Shown in pieces: positions 1 through 8,539 of a stretch of 64,000 nucleotides of DNA. Positions within the stretch are counted from its first letter, which is position 1; the number at the start of each line of letters is the position of its first letter. The translations under genes and the position numbers were made by a program. The notes under the pieces are model-generated. The model did no database searches, had not been told where the DNA came from, and saw only the letters and a program-made list of their open reading frames with translations. The DNA comes from Reyranella humidisoli (GTDB taxonomy: Bacteria > Pseudomonadota > Alphaproteobacteria > Reyranellales > Reyranellaceae). Location of the stretch: the NCBI RefSeq assembly GCF_019039055.1, contig NZ_JAHOPB010000002.1, forward strand, positions 372,001 through 436,000. Reading direction: 5' to 3'.

Positions 1-8
1 TGACGGGT

Positions 9-26
9 CCGGCATCCCCATGCCGG
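9..26. terminator. Short perfect hairpin at the window edge
   Basis: Seven-base arms (CCGGCAT / ATGCCGG) enclose a CCCC loop. It lies just beyond the 3' end of the leftward gene that stops at 95, or at the end of a gene outside the window. There is no clear T-run on either strand, so a terminator role is only a guess. Nothing else is recognised in bases 1-94. Confidence 0.25.
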
Positions 27-94
27 CCCACCCACACACCGGCGCAGGCTAGATATATTGCACTTGAGGCGCAACCTTGAAATCCGGCGCGGAA

Positions 95-538
95 CTACTG
101 GCTCGCCACGGTGATGGTGAGTGTAAAGCTCGCCGCATCGCGGCGGCTGTAGGCCATCAGCAGATAGGGTCCGGTGCGGGGCAGGGCACCAACCCAGGCT
201 GCGGGCTCGTCGGTCGGTCCGGCATCGTGCATCGGCTTGCCGTCGAGGACCGGGGTACCCTCCGCGTTCATCCGGACCAGGGTGCCGGGTTCCCAGATCT
301 GGAACACGACATTGTTGCCGGGAGAAGCGACCATGACGTTCATCGTCTCCCCCTCGCGCCCGGGCACATAATAGAGCCCGCGGGCTCTGGTGTCTGCGAG
401 CGTGCCGGTCACGGTCGTGCTGGCGGGCGCCGCCGATATCGAGAGCGTCCGGATGGCCGGAAGCGGCTGGGCGGAAGCGGGTGCAGCGGCAAGGATCGGC
501 AGGGCGCCGAGGAGAAAGCGTCGGTTCATCGATGCCAT
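95..538 (-). CDS. Exported protein of unknown function
   Basis: The 147-residue product begins with an export signal: two arginines (residues 5-6 of MASMNRRFLL), a hydrophobic stretch, and an Ala-Ser-Ala cleavage site near residue 23. The mature part is a small beta-rich domain of about 120 residues with no catalytic motif I recognise. A second ATG at 529 (MNRRFLL) is an equally good start. It is divergent from the dehydrogenase gene at 596, with a 57-base shared upstream region. Likely periplasmic; family not identified. Confidence 0.7.
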   Translation of the reverse strand: MASMNRRFLLGALPILAAAPASAQPLPAIRTLSISAAPASTTVTGTLADTRARGLYYVPGREGETMNVMVASPGNNVVFQIWEPGTLVRMNAEGTPVLDGKPMHDAGPTDEPAAWVGALPRTGPYLLMAYSRRDAASFTLTITVASQ

Positions 539-595
539 CCTAGCAGACGGTTTGGAGTCTGCAGACTATCGTCGCAGAATTCTGGAGGGATGCTC

Positions 596-1492
596 ATGCC
601 GAGGACGTTGTTCATCGATTCGACCCCCGACATCGACCGCGTGTGGAAGCAGGTCCATGGCGCTGCGGACATTCCGGTCGTGGTCAACATGGGGCCGGTG
701 TCGGAAGAGCGGGTGCCGGGCATCGTCGAGGGCTACGACACGGTCATCAACGATGCGACCTACTTCAGCGAGCCGACCCTGAAGCGCTGCACCGGGCTGA
801 AGCACATCGTCTTCCTGGGCACCGGCGCTTCGAGCTTTGTCGATGTCGCGGCGGCCGAACGGTTCGGCATCAAGGTCTCGACCATCGGCGGCTACGGCGA
901 CACGACGGTCGCCGAGCATGCGATGGGCCTGGTCTTCGCCGCGGCGCGCCACATCGCGACCATGCACGGCATCGTTCGCGGCGGCGGCTGGCGCCCGATG
1001 CAGGGCATGGAACTCCGGGGCAAGACACTGGGCGTGGTCGGGCTGGGGGGTATCGGCCGCGAGATGGCGCGCATCGCGCAGGGGATCGGACTCAAGGTGA
1101 TCGCCTACAACCGCTCGCCCGTTCAGGGCGGATCGGTGTCGATCGACGACCTGCTGGCGCAGTCCGACATCGTGAGCCTGCACCTCGCGCTGAACGACGC
1201 GACACGCGGCTTCCTCGATCGCGCGAAGCTGGAGAAAGCCAGGCCCGGTGTCATCATCGTGAACACCGCGCGGGCGGGCCTCGTCGACGAGGTTGCTCTG
1301 ATTGAGCTGCTGCGCTCCGGCAGGGTCGGCCACTATGCGACCGACGTCTTCGGAAAGGAGCCGACGCCGCCGGACGAGCCGCTGCTCGCGCTCGACAACG
1401 TTACGCTGACGGCGCACGCCGGCTACAACACCCCCGAAGCCGCGATGACCATGTACCGCCGCGCCATCGATCTCGCGGCGAAGGGAGTCTGA
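596..1492 (+). CDS. D-isomer specific 2-hydroxyacid dehydrogenase
   Basis: NAD(P)-dependent oxidoreductase of 298 residues that should interconvert a 2-keto acid and a D-2-hydroxy acid in the cytoplasm. It has the Rossmann motif GLGGIG (149-154) and the family catalytic set: Arg226 in NTARAG, Glu255 in FGKEP and His274 in TAHAGYN. The reading frame is open far upstream, but GGAGGG at 584-589 sits six bases before ATG 596, which fixes the start; ATG 590 is too close to that site. The substrate cannot be told. It lies about 100 bases before the uracil catabolism genes on the same strand, so a link to them is possible but unproven. Confidence 0.88.
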   Translation: MPRTLFIDSTPDIDRVWKQVHGAADIPVVVNMGPVSEERVPGIVEGYDTVINDATYFSEPTLKRCTGLKHIVFLGTGASSFVDVAAAERFGIKVSTIGGYGDTTVAEHAMGLVFAAARHIATMHGIVRGGGWRPMQGMELRGKTLGVVGLGGIGREMARIAQGIGLKVIAYNRSPVQGGSVSIDDLLAQSDIVSLHLALNDATRGFLDRAKLEKARPGVIIVNTARAGLVDEVALIELLRSGRVGHYATDVFGKEPTPPDEPLLALDNVTLTAHAGYNTPEAAMTMYRRAIDLAAKGV

Positions 1493-1592
1493 TTTTCTGC
1501 AGCCACCGGGGCGGGATCGGACACGGTCTTTCTTTGGTCATGTTGCCACTGTAAGCTTCCTCGCTTTCCCGCTCCCAGAGGACCGGAAAGCA

Positions 1593-2828
<1,236 letters not shown>

Positions 2829-2868
2829 TTCATCGGAGCGCGCTCTTTGGCTTCAATTCACTTCATCT

Positions 2869-2916
2869 TGTCATCCTGAGCGCAGCGAAGGATCCTTCGC
2901 TGCGCTCAGGATGACA
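2869..2916. repeat. 48-bp perfect palindrome
   Basis: Two exactly complementary 24-base arms meet at GGATCC (centre 2892/2893). Each arm reads TGTCATCCTGAGCGCAGCGA followed by AGGA. It fills the gap between the URC1-like and DUF1688 genes. A degenerate single arm (GTCATGCTGACCGAAGCG and on) is at 18026-18051. A partial copy of another repeat family (CATCGGAGCGCGCTC) precedes it at about 2831. It is probably an extragenic palindromic repeat; without a T-run a simple terminator is less likely. Confidence 0.8.
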
Positions 2917-2936
2917 CCGGTTCGCGGGCGCACATC

Positions 2937-4085
2937 TTGAGAAACGATCTGGCTTATCTCCGCACCCCCGTCGCGATCCGTGAGCGGGCGGGCAAGATCC
3001 TGAAGTATGTCGTGGATGGGCAATCGCAGTGGTTCCAGCTCGACGCCAATGGGCTGGAAGCCGCGGTGCAGGCGACGCTCGCCGTCGCGCGCGAGCGGTT
3101 TCCCGATCCGGCGGCTATTCCGTTCCACTCGCGCTGGAGGCATTTCGAGGCCGGCGGACGTGATCGCTGGAGCGCGCTGGCCGAGCGGCTGGCGCACCTG
3201 CCGCCGGAAGAAATCGCGCGTCGCCGCATGGACCTCGCGGTCGTATCCGTCCTGCTCGACGCCGGCGCGGGCGCGGCCTGGAGCTATCGGGAGCCCGGTA
3301 CCGGCGAGACCCATGCCCGTTCCGAGGGGCTGGGCGTTGCCAGCTTTCACATGTTCGCCAACGGCGCGTTCAGCCGCGACGCCAAGGGCGATCCATTGAG
3401 GGTCGATGCCGAGCGCCTGGCGGCGCTCACGCCGATGGACATCGCCATGGGCTTCCAGGTGAAAGCGCACAATCCGCTGCTCGGCCTCGAGGGCCGCGCC
3501 GAACTGCTGCGCAAGCTGGGCGGTGTCGGACTGGAGCGGCCGGGGGCGCTGTTCGACGTCGTGGCGACTGGTGGCGAGGTGAAGGCCGAAACCATCCTGG
3601 CCGCCGTGCTCGACAGGCTCTCGCCGATCTGGCCTTCGCCGCGCGGCGACGTGTGGGAGCATCCGGTGGTCGGGCTCGTGCCGTTCCACAAGCTCTCGCA
3701 ATGGATGAGCTATTCGCTGGTCGAACCGATCGAGGGAGCAGGCCTGAAAGTCGTGGCCCTCGATGCGCTGACCGGCCTGCCGGAGTATCGCAACGGCGGC
3801 CTGCTGGTCGATGCCGGCGCGCTGCGGCCCAGGCAGCGGGTGCTGCTGGAGAAGAGCTTCGCACCGGGCGACGAGGCGATCGTGGAATGGCGGGCGCTCA
3901 CCGTCGCGCTGCTCGACCAGATTGCCGAGCATGTCCGGCTGCATTTGGGTATGGATGCGCAGCGCCTGCCGCTGGTGAAGGTGCTGGAGGCCGGCACGTG
4001 GTTTGCGGGACGGCGACTGGCCGCGGAGCGCCGCCCGGACGGCGGCCCGCCTATCACCGTCGAGAGTGACGGCACGGTGTTCTAG
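2937..4085 (+). CDS. DUF1688 protein, URC4/Urg3-type (uracil catabolism)
   Basis: A 382-residue protein beginning RNDLAYLRTPVAIRERAGKI, which is typical of DUF1688. Proteins of this family (URC4, Urg3) are required for the URC route of uracil degradation; the exact reaction was unresolved to my knowledge. There is no signal peptide or membrane segment. The start is uncertain: TTG 2937 is the only in-frame candidate just after the palindrome, and no good ribosome binding site precedes it. Context strongly supports the assignment: URC1-like gene before it and uracil phosphoribosyltransferase after it, all on one strand. Confidence 0.82.
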   Translation: MRNDLAYLRTPVAIRERAGKILKYVVDGQSQWFQLDANGLEAAVQATLAVARERFPDPAAIPFHSRWRHFEAGGRDRWSALAERLAHLPPEEIARRRMDLAVVSVLLDAGAGAAWSYREPGTGETHARSEGLGVASFHMFANGAFSRDAKGDPLRVDAERLAALTPMDIAMGFQVKAHNPLLGLEGRAELLRKLGGVGLERPGALFDVVATGGEVKAETILAAVLDRLSPIWPSPRGDVWEHPVVGLVPFHKLSQWMSYSLVEPIEGAGLKVVALDALTGLPEYRNGGLLVDAGALRPRQRVLLEKSFAPGDEAIVEWRALTVALLDQIAEHVRLHLGMDAQRLPLVKVLEAGTWFAGRRLAAERRPDGGPPITVESDGTVF

Positions 4086-4099
4086 CATCTGAAGTGTTG

Positions 4100-4215
4100 C
4101 CCACCCTTCGAGACGCGGTCCTGCGGACCGCTCCTCAGGATGAGGTTGAGAGTATTGGTTTGGGATAGACCTCATCCTGAGGAGCATCGCGCAGCGATGC
4201 GTCTCGAAGGATGGG
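4100..4215. repeat. Inverted pair of CCTCATCCTGAGGAG-type repeat units
   Basis: Two 46-base units face each other, 4100-4145 and 4170-4215, separated by 24 bases. Each has a CCCATCCTTCGAGACGC-like end, a small variable inner hairpin (GCGGTCC/GGACCGC; GCATCGC/GCGATGC) and a GAGCTCCTCAGGATGAGG-like end. The same pair arrangement recurs at 48090-48197 and 57782-57888. The outer ends are conserved while the inner stems differ in sequence but keep pairing, as expected of structured extragenic repeats. It lies between DUF1688 and upp. Confidence 0.85.
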
Positions 4216-4236
4216 CCACGTGAGGGGGAGCCTTTG

Positions 4237-4875
4237 ATGTCATTGCCGCACTCGATCCATGTCGTGACGCATCCTCTGGTGCAGCACAAGCTCACCAAGC
4301 TGCGCGACAAGGCGACGTCGAGCACGAATTTTCGCCGCCTGCTGCGCGAGATTGGCTTGTTGCTGGGCTACGACGCCACGCGCGACCTGGCGATGGTGGA
4401 TGTGCGCATCGAAACACCGATCGAGGCGATGGACGCACCGATGCTCGACGGCAAGAAGCTGGTCGTCGTGCCGATCCTGCGTGCCGGCCTCGGCCTGGCC
4501 GAAGGGGTAATCGACCTCGTGCCGCTGGCCCGTGTCGGCCATGTCGGACTCTATCGCGACCCGCGCACGCTGCAGGCCGTCGAGTATTACCTGAAGCTCC
4601 CGCAGGACATCTCCGACCGCGACGTCATCGTCTGCGACCCGATGCTGGCCACTGCCCATTCGGCCATTGCCGCGGTCGACCGGTTGAAGGAATCCGGGGC
4701 CAGGCGAATCAAGTTCATCTGCGTGCTGGGTTCGGAGCAGGGCGCGCGGACCTTCGCCGAGGTCCATCCCGACGTACCGGTCTTCGCGGCAGCAATCGAT
4801 GCAAAACTCAACGATCACGGGTATATTGTTCCCGGGCTCGGCGATGCGGGCGACCGTCTCTTCGGGACCAAATAA
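4237..4875 (+). CDS. upp: Uracil phosphoribosyltransferase
   Basis: Makes UMP from uracil and PRPP; 212 residues, the normal length. The family motifs are visible: VPILRAGLG (78-86), the PRPP loop region [13 protein letters not shown] (131-143) and the C-terminal uracil-binding segment [12 protein letters not shown] (196-207). The usual DPMLATGGS loop reads DPMLATAHS here, an uncommon change. Start ATG 4237 follows the purine run GAGGGGGAG (4222-4230). In the URC pathway this enzyme (URC6) supplies the first step, so it probably serves degradation as well as or instead of salvage. Confidence 0.93.
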   Translation: MSLPHSIHVVTHPLVQHKLTKLRDKATSSTNFRRLLREIGLLLGYDATRDLAMVDVRIETPIEAMDAPMLDGKKLVVVPILRAGLGLAEGVIDLVPLARVGHVGLYRDPRTLQAVEYYLKLPQDISDRDVIVCDPMLATAHSAIAAVDRLKESGARRIKFICVLGSEQGARTFAEVHPDVPVFAAAIDAKLNDHGYIVPGLGDAGDRLFGTK

Positions 4876-4895
4876 CAACAACGGGAGAAACATCG

Positions 4896-5291
4896 ATGTC
4901 TCCGGACCTGAAGTACCTCCTCTTCTCCGTGATCCTGACGTTCGTCCAGATGCTGGTGGCGGCCACGGGCGCCAACCGGGCGGTCGGCCTGCCCATCCTG
5001 GCCGGCAACCGCGAAGGCGTGCCCGAGATCAAGGGCTGGGCCGGACGCGCCAAGCGCGCTCATCTCAACATGGTCGAGAACATGGTGCTGTTCGCGGCAC
5101 TGGTGTTGGTCGCCGCGGTGGCCGGCAAGGCCAACGCCATGACGGCGATGGGCGCGGCGATCTTCTTCTGGGGCCGCGTCGCCTACGCCGTGATCTACGT
5201 CGCCGGCATCGCCTGGCTGCGCACGCTTGCGTGGTTCGTGTCGGTGATCGGCATGGTCCTGATCGCCATCGAGCTTCTGAAGGCGATGTAG
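4896..5291 (+). CDS. MAPEG-family membrane protein
   Basis: A 131-residue integral membrane protein with four predicted hydrophobic segments. The region REGVPEIKGWAGRAKRAHLN followed by MVEN matches the conserved loop of the MAPEG family (membrane-associated eicosanoid and glutathione metabolism). Bacterial members are mostly uncharacterised; some bind glutathione. GGGAG at 4883-4887 is eight bases before the ATG. It starts 20 bases after upp and may share its transcript, without an obvious functional link. Confidence 0.85.
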   Translation: MSPDLKYLLFSVILTFVQMLVAATGANRAVGLPILAGNREGVPEIKGWAGRAKRAHLNMVENMVLFAALVLVAAVAGKANAMTAMGAAIFFWGRVAYAVIYVAGIAWLRTLAWFVSVIGMVLIAIELLKAM

Positions 5292-5315
5292 CAAACCGAG
5301 CTTTAAGAAGGGACC

Positions 5316-5433
5316 GTCGTCTCGACCGAAGCACCGAAGGTGCGGAGTGGAGAGACCTTCCCTCTACGTAAAGCCGGCAAATTGTGGAGCGAAGATCTCT
5401 CCGCTCCGCGTTGCGCGCGCCGGTCGAGATGAC
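5316..5433. repeat. Imperfect inverted repeat of the GTCATCTCGACCG family
   Basis: The left arm, from GTCGTCTCGACCG at 5316 to about 5358, pairs imperfectly with the right arm, about 5394-5433, ending CGGTCGAGATGAC. Both contain a GCGGAG.GGAGAGA core. It occupies almost the whole gap between the convergent MAPEG and copper chaperone genes. It is another intergenic repeat type, distinct from those at 2.87 and 4.1 kb. Confidence 0.6.
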
Positions 5434-5436
5434 GGG

Positions 5437-5910
5437 TTAGTTCTTCCCATGCCCTTGCGGCATGGCGCCCATCGCCTGGACGTTGAGCTGCACGTCGATG
5501 CTGCCGGCTTTCTCGAACACGAGTGTCACCGGCACCTTGGCGTCCTTGGCGAGCGGTGCCTTCAGTTCCATGAACATGATGTGATAGCTGCCGGGCTTCA
5601 GCATGACGGTGGCGCCCGGCGGGATGTCGAGGCCCTTGGCGAGTTCACGCATGCGCATGACGCTGCCGTCCATCTGCATCTCGTGGATCTCGACCTTCTC
5701 GGACGCGGTGCTGCGGGCGGAGACCAGCCTGTCGGCCGTCGTGCCCTTGTTGGTGATGGTCATGAAACCGCCGCCGGTGCGGGCGGTCGGGGCGGTAGCG
5801 CGCGTCCACGGCGTGGTGATCTCGAGTGAACCCAGCTTGTAATCCTGGGCCATCGAAGGCACTGCCAGCAGAGAGACGGCGGTGACGAGGAAGAGGCGAC
5901 GGGCGAGCAT
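5437..5910 (-). CDS. PCu(A)C-type periplasmic copper chaperone
   Basis: 157 residues with a signal peptide (MLARRLFLVTAVSLLAVPSM, cleaved after AQ or nearby). The mature domain carries the copper-binding pattern of DUF461/PCu(A)C: His and Met in EIHEMQMDG, then Met, then HIMFME (H-x-M) near residue 125. A histidine/methionine tail (MGAMPQGHGKN) may add metal binding. These proteins deliver Cu(I) to cytochrome c oxidase CuA sites. The frame is open further upstream, but the signal peptide fixes ATG at 5910. No SenC/Sco gene is adjacent. Confidence 0.9.
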   Translation of the reverse strand: MLARRLFLVTAVSLLAVPSMAQDYKLGSLEITTPWTRATAPTARTGGGFMTITNKGTTADRLVSARSTASEKVEIHEMQMDGSVMRMRELAKGLDIPPGATVMLKPGSYHIMFMELKAPLAKDAKVPVTLVFEKAGSIDVQLNVQAMGAMPQGHGKN

Positions 5911-5942
5911 GGTACGGACTCCTGATGAATGAGTTCGGGGGA

Positions 5943-6170
5943 TCAGCGATTTTTCTGCGCGTCGAGCCAGGCACGAGCCTCGGCAAGATCGACGACGCCG
6001 GCAAGTACGATCTCCTGGCCGGTCGGATGGAGCTGGCCGGTCGGGATGTCGGGCAGCCAGACGCCGGGAACGTGGTTCACGAACTGGTCGACGCCGGCTT
6101 TCGGACTGCACTGGAACCGCTCGCGCGCCAGCCCTGGTCGGATTGTTTGCGAACCATGGCGGAAGTACAC
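5943..6170 (-). other. Possible small gene or gene remnant
   Basis: In the 335-base gap 5911-6245, the minus strand has an open segment ending QEIVLAGVVDLAEARAWLDA followed by QKNR and a stop. It reads like the C-terminal end of a genuine protein rather than a high-GC shadow. The only early in-frame start is a GTG at 6170, with no convincing ribosome binding site. It could be a 75-residue protein or the remains of a larger one once cotranscribed with the copper chaperone. Family not recognised. Confidence 0.25.
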
Positions 6171-6245
6171 ACGAAAGCGAACGCAGTGGAAGGGGACAGC
6201 TTGTCGCCTTATGGTCCCGCCGCAGCTTCTCGGGGGAGAACCTAC

Positions 6246-6671
6246 ATGGGTAAGAACGACACGCCGCGAGTCATCGTGGCTTTTCTGGACAGCGGCATCG
6301 GTTGGTTCCTGGCGCGGCTGGTGCTGACCTTCGTGTTCTGGAGCGCGGGTCTCGCGCATCTGATCGAATTCCAGCACAGCGTCGCCGAGCTGAAGGCGCT
6401 CCGCCTGGAACCGGCGGGCATCCTCAACATCGTCCTGGTCGCGACCTTGCTGATCGGTTCCCTGATGATCCTGTTCGATCGCTGGCTGTGGCTGGGCTGC
6501 GGCATCCTGAGCGGCTTCCTCGTGGTCGCCATCCTGCTCGCCCATCCGTTCTGGACGATGCAGGAGCCCGCGCGCACGCCGCACTTCCGCGTCGCCATGG
6601 AACACATCTCGCTCATCGGCGGCCTGATGGCCTGCGCCGTCGCCGGTCGCCTGCGCGACTTGCGGCGCTAG
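6246..6671 (+). CDS. DoxX-family membrane protein
   Basis: 141 residues with four hydrophobic helices. It has the DoxX-like pattern of a first helix followed by WSAGLAHLIEF and a conserved PFW near residue 100. The start is set by GGGGGAG at 6232-6238, seven bases before ATG 6246, although the frame is open earlier. The physiological role of this family is poorly defined; membrane redox or solute functions have been proposed. No operon partner is evident. Confidence 0.82.
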   Translation: MGKNDTPRVIVAFLDSGIGWFLARLVLTFVFWSAGLAHLIEFQHSVAELKALRLEPAGILNIVLVATLLIGSLMILFDRWLWLGCGILSGFLVVAILLAHPFWTMQEPARTPHFRVAMEHISLIGGLMACAVAGRLRDLRR

Positions 6672-6690
6672 GCTTCGTCTCACTCAAACT

Positions 6691-6722
6691 CCTCTCCCCC
6701 TAGCGGTGGAGAGGAACATGAA
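6691..6722. repeat. Solo copy of the CCTCTCCCC...GGAGAGGAACATGAA repeat
   Basis: CCTCTCCCCC, a short loop, then GGTGGAGAGGAACATGAA. It matches the hairpin part of the inverted repeats that frame the DUF559 gene at 17577-17618 and 17961-18002, but lies alone between the convergent DoxX and Nudix genes, ending three bases before the Nudix stop. Confidence 0.75.
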
Positions 6723-6725
6723 GGG

Positions 6726-7322
6726 TTAGGCCAGCAGCGCTGCCAGGCGCTTGTCTTTCGTCCTTCGTGCGAATGTGTGCAGGAGCCACATCGTGCCGAC
6801 CTGGAAGCCGTGGAAGGTACGGCTGCCGTCGCGCAACTCCTCCAGGAAGCGGGCGAACGGGACTTCGTGGGTGACGATCACCTCGCTGTCGTCGAGCTTC
6901 GGCTCGGCGACCTTGCGGGCGTCGAGCGCCACGAAGCAGTGGACGCGATTGTTGAGGCGCGGTGCATTGGCGAAGAAGCTGCCGAGCGGGTGCCACTCGT
7001 CGCTGGCGAATCCGGTCTCTTCCAGCAACTCACGCTTCATGTGCTCGACCGGCGTGCCCGGTCCCTCGATGATGCCGCTGGGCAGTTCGACCACGGTCTG
7101 CGCCGCGCCATGGCGATACTCCTCGACCAGGACCACGTTGCCGTCGTGGGTGAGGGCAATGGCCGTGCTCCAGTCGGGCTGCTCGATGACGTGGAAGGGC
7201 GCGAGCACCCGGCCGTTGGGCAGTTCGACCGTGTCGGAGCGAAGGGTCAGCCAGCGGTCGCGGTAACTGTACTTCGAGTCCAGAACCTTCCAGGGCGGGA
7301 CGGTCGTGCGCTCGTCCGCCAC
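6726..7322 (-). CDS. Nudix hydrolase (ADP-ribose pyrophosphatase-like)
   Basis: About 198 residues. The Nudix box spans residues 83-105 and ends in a standard REXXEEXGX (RELLEETGF), so Mg2+-binding glutamates are present; its seventh position, normally Glu, is Gly89. The preceding YSYRDRWLTLRSDTVELPNG segment resembles ADP-sugar/ADP-ribose pyrophosphatases. The start could be GTG 7322, immediately after the SDR stop codon, or ATG 7364 inside the SDR gene; the former is preferred because conserved residues begin after it. Likely cotranscribed with the SDR upstream. Confidence 0.85.
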   Translation of the reverse strand: MADERTTVPPWKVLDSKYSYRDRWLTLRSDTVELPNGRVLAPFHVIEQPDWSTAIALTHDGNVVLVEEYRHGAAQTVVELPSGIIEGPGTPVEHMKRELLEETGFASDEWHPLGSFFANAPRLNNRVHCFVALDARKVAEPKLDDSEVIVTHEVPFARFLEELRDGSRTFHGFQVGTMWLLHTFARRTKDKRLAALLA

Positions 7323-7323
7323 T

Positions 7324-8082
7324 TCAGACCGCCGTCCAGCCGCCGTCGACAACCAGCTCGGCACCGGTGACGTAAGAGGATTCGTCGGAGGCCAGGAACA
7401 GGATCGCGTTAGCCACCTCGTCGACCTCGCCGGCGCGGCCGAGCGGCACGCCTTTCAGTGTCTTGGCGCGCTGCACCGGATCGGCGGTGCGGCCGGAGGT
7501 GCGCATCGGCGGCATCAGGCCGGGATGCACCGAGTTTACCCGGATACCGTCCTTTCCGTGCTGCGCCGCCGCCGCCTTGGTGATCAGCCGCACGGCGCCC
7601 TTCGATGCGTTGTAGCCGACATGGATGTAGGCCTGCCCCACGATGCCCGAGATCGAGGACAGGTTGACGACCGAGCCCGGCCCGCCGGTCTTGCGGATGG
7701 CGGCGATGCCGTACTTCATGCCGAGGAAGACGCCGGTCGAGTTGATGTCCATCAGCTTGTGCCACAGCGCCGTATCGTAGAGATCCTCGGCGGCCGAACC
7801 CGAGATGCCGGCGTTGTTCACCAGCACGTTGAGGCCACCGTGGGCGGCTACCGTCTTGTCGACCGCCTCCTGCCACTGGGCTTCGCTCGTGACGTCGAGA
7901 TGCACGTAGCTTGCAGTGCCGCCGGCCTTCCTGATCTCGGCGACGACCGCCTCGCCGTCCGTGTCGAGCACGTCGGCCACGACCACCGCCCTGGCGCCCT
8001 CGCGGGCAAAAAGACGCGCGGTGGCTGCACCCATCCCGCTCGCGGCGCCGGTGACCAGCGCAACCTTGTCCTTCATTCTCAT
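7324..8082 (-). CDS. Short-chain dehydrogenase/reductase
   Basis: 252 residues, classical SDR. Cofactor motif TGAASGMG (11-18), NNAG (about 89-92), catalytic Ser in NLSSISG and the Tyr/Lys pair in GYNASK. The acidic residue after beta-strand 2 (VVADV) suggests NAD rather than NADP. GAGGA lies eight bases before ATG 8082. The substrate cannot be assigned. Confidence 0.92.
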   Translation of the reverse strand: MRMKDKVALVTGAASGMGAATARLFAREGARAVVVADVLDTDGEAVVAEIRKAGGTASYVHLDVTSEAQWQEAVDKTVAAHGGLNVLVNNAGISGSAAEDLYDTALWHKLMDINSTGVFLGMKYGIAAIRKTGGPGSVVNLSSISGIVGQAYIHVGYNASKGAVRLITKAAAAQHGKDGIRVNSVHPGLMPPMRTSGRTADPVQRAKTLKGVPLGRAGEVDEVANAILFLASDESSYVTGAELVVDGGWTAV

Positions 8083-8092
8083 GGCCGTTTCC

Positions 8093-8410
8093 TCAGGCGA
8101 TCTTGAGGCCGATGATGCCCGCCACGATCAGGCCGATCGAGACGATGCGAAGGGTCGAGGCGGTGTCGCCGAAGGCCAGGATGCCAACGGTGAAGGCACC
8201 CACGGCGCCGATACCCGTCCAGATGGCATAGGCAGTGCCCATCGGGATGGTGCGCTGTGCCCACATAAGCAGCGCCCCGCTCACCACGATGGCAACGACG
8301 GCGAGAAGCAACCATCCCGGCCTGGGGCCCTGGTCGGTCCAGCCGAGTTTCAGCCCAACGGGCCAGCCGATTTCGCAGAGTCCCGCCAGAAAAAGAGCTA
8401 TCCAAGCCAT
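8093..8410 (-). CDS. SugE/Gdx-type small multidrug resistance exporter
   Basis: 105-residue, four-helix inner membrane protein. The conserved Glu in LCEIGWPVGLK and the segment IPMGTAYAIWTGIGAVGAF are the hallmarks of the SugE/Gdx branch, whose characterised members export guanidinium with proton antiport. GGGGGAGA is six bases before ATG 8410. No guanidine riboswitch is apparent in the upstream 129 bases, but a 17-base palindrome is (8451-8467). The SDR gene follows ten bases downstream on the same strand. Confidence 0.88.
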   Translation of the reverse strand: MAWIALFLAGLCEIGWPVGLKLGWTDQGPRPGWLLLAVVAIVVSGALLMWAQRTIPMGTAYAIWTGIGAVGAFTVGILAFGDTASTLRIVSIGLIVAGIIGLKIA

Positions 8411-8450
8411 TAAGTGTCTCCCCCGCAGCAAGTGCTGTCATTGACGGCAA

Positions 8451-8467
8451 CGTTACAGCCTGTAACG
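8451..8467. promoter_or_regulatory. Candidate operator palindrome, TetR-like
   Basis: CGTTACAGCCTGTAACG is a perfect palindrome with a single central base, lying between the divergent exporter gene (start 8410) and the ABC receptor gene (start 8540). TTACA/TGTAA half-sites are typical of TetR/AcrR operators. No regulator gene is adjacent, so the cognate protein and the controlled gene are unknown. Confidence 0.45.
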
Positions 8468-8539
8468 ATCAAGGATTGCACGCATCTTGCAGCATAGCGA
8501 GGGCGGCATTGGGAAGGCATCGATCTTGGGAGTTTCGAA

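Noticed and set aside
2860..2916. Palindrome as an ordinary terminator of the URC1-like gene
   Set aside because: No T-run after the stem on either strand, and it lies within a probable operon.
2871..4325. Long minus-strand frame over the DUF1688 gene
   Set aside because: Runs through two repeat elements and antisense to a recognisable family protein.
8411..8539. Guanidine riboswitch before the SugE/Gdx gene
   Set aside because: I could not find the paired ACGR-loop hairpins of guanidine-II or the longer fold of guanidine-I; the only clear structure is the 17-base palindrome.
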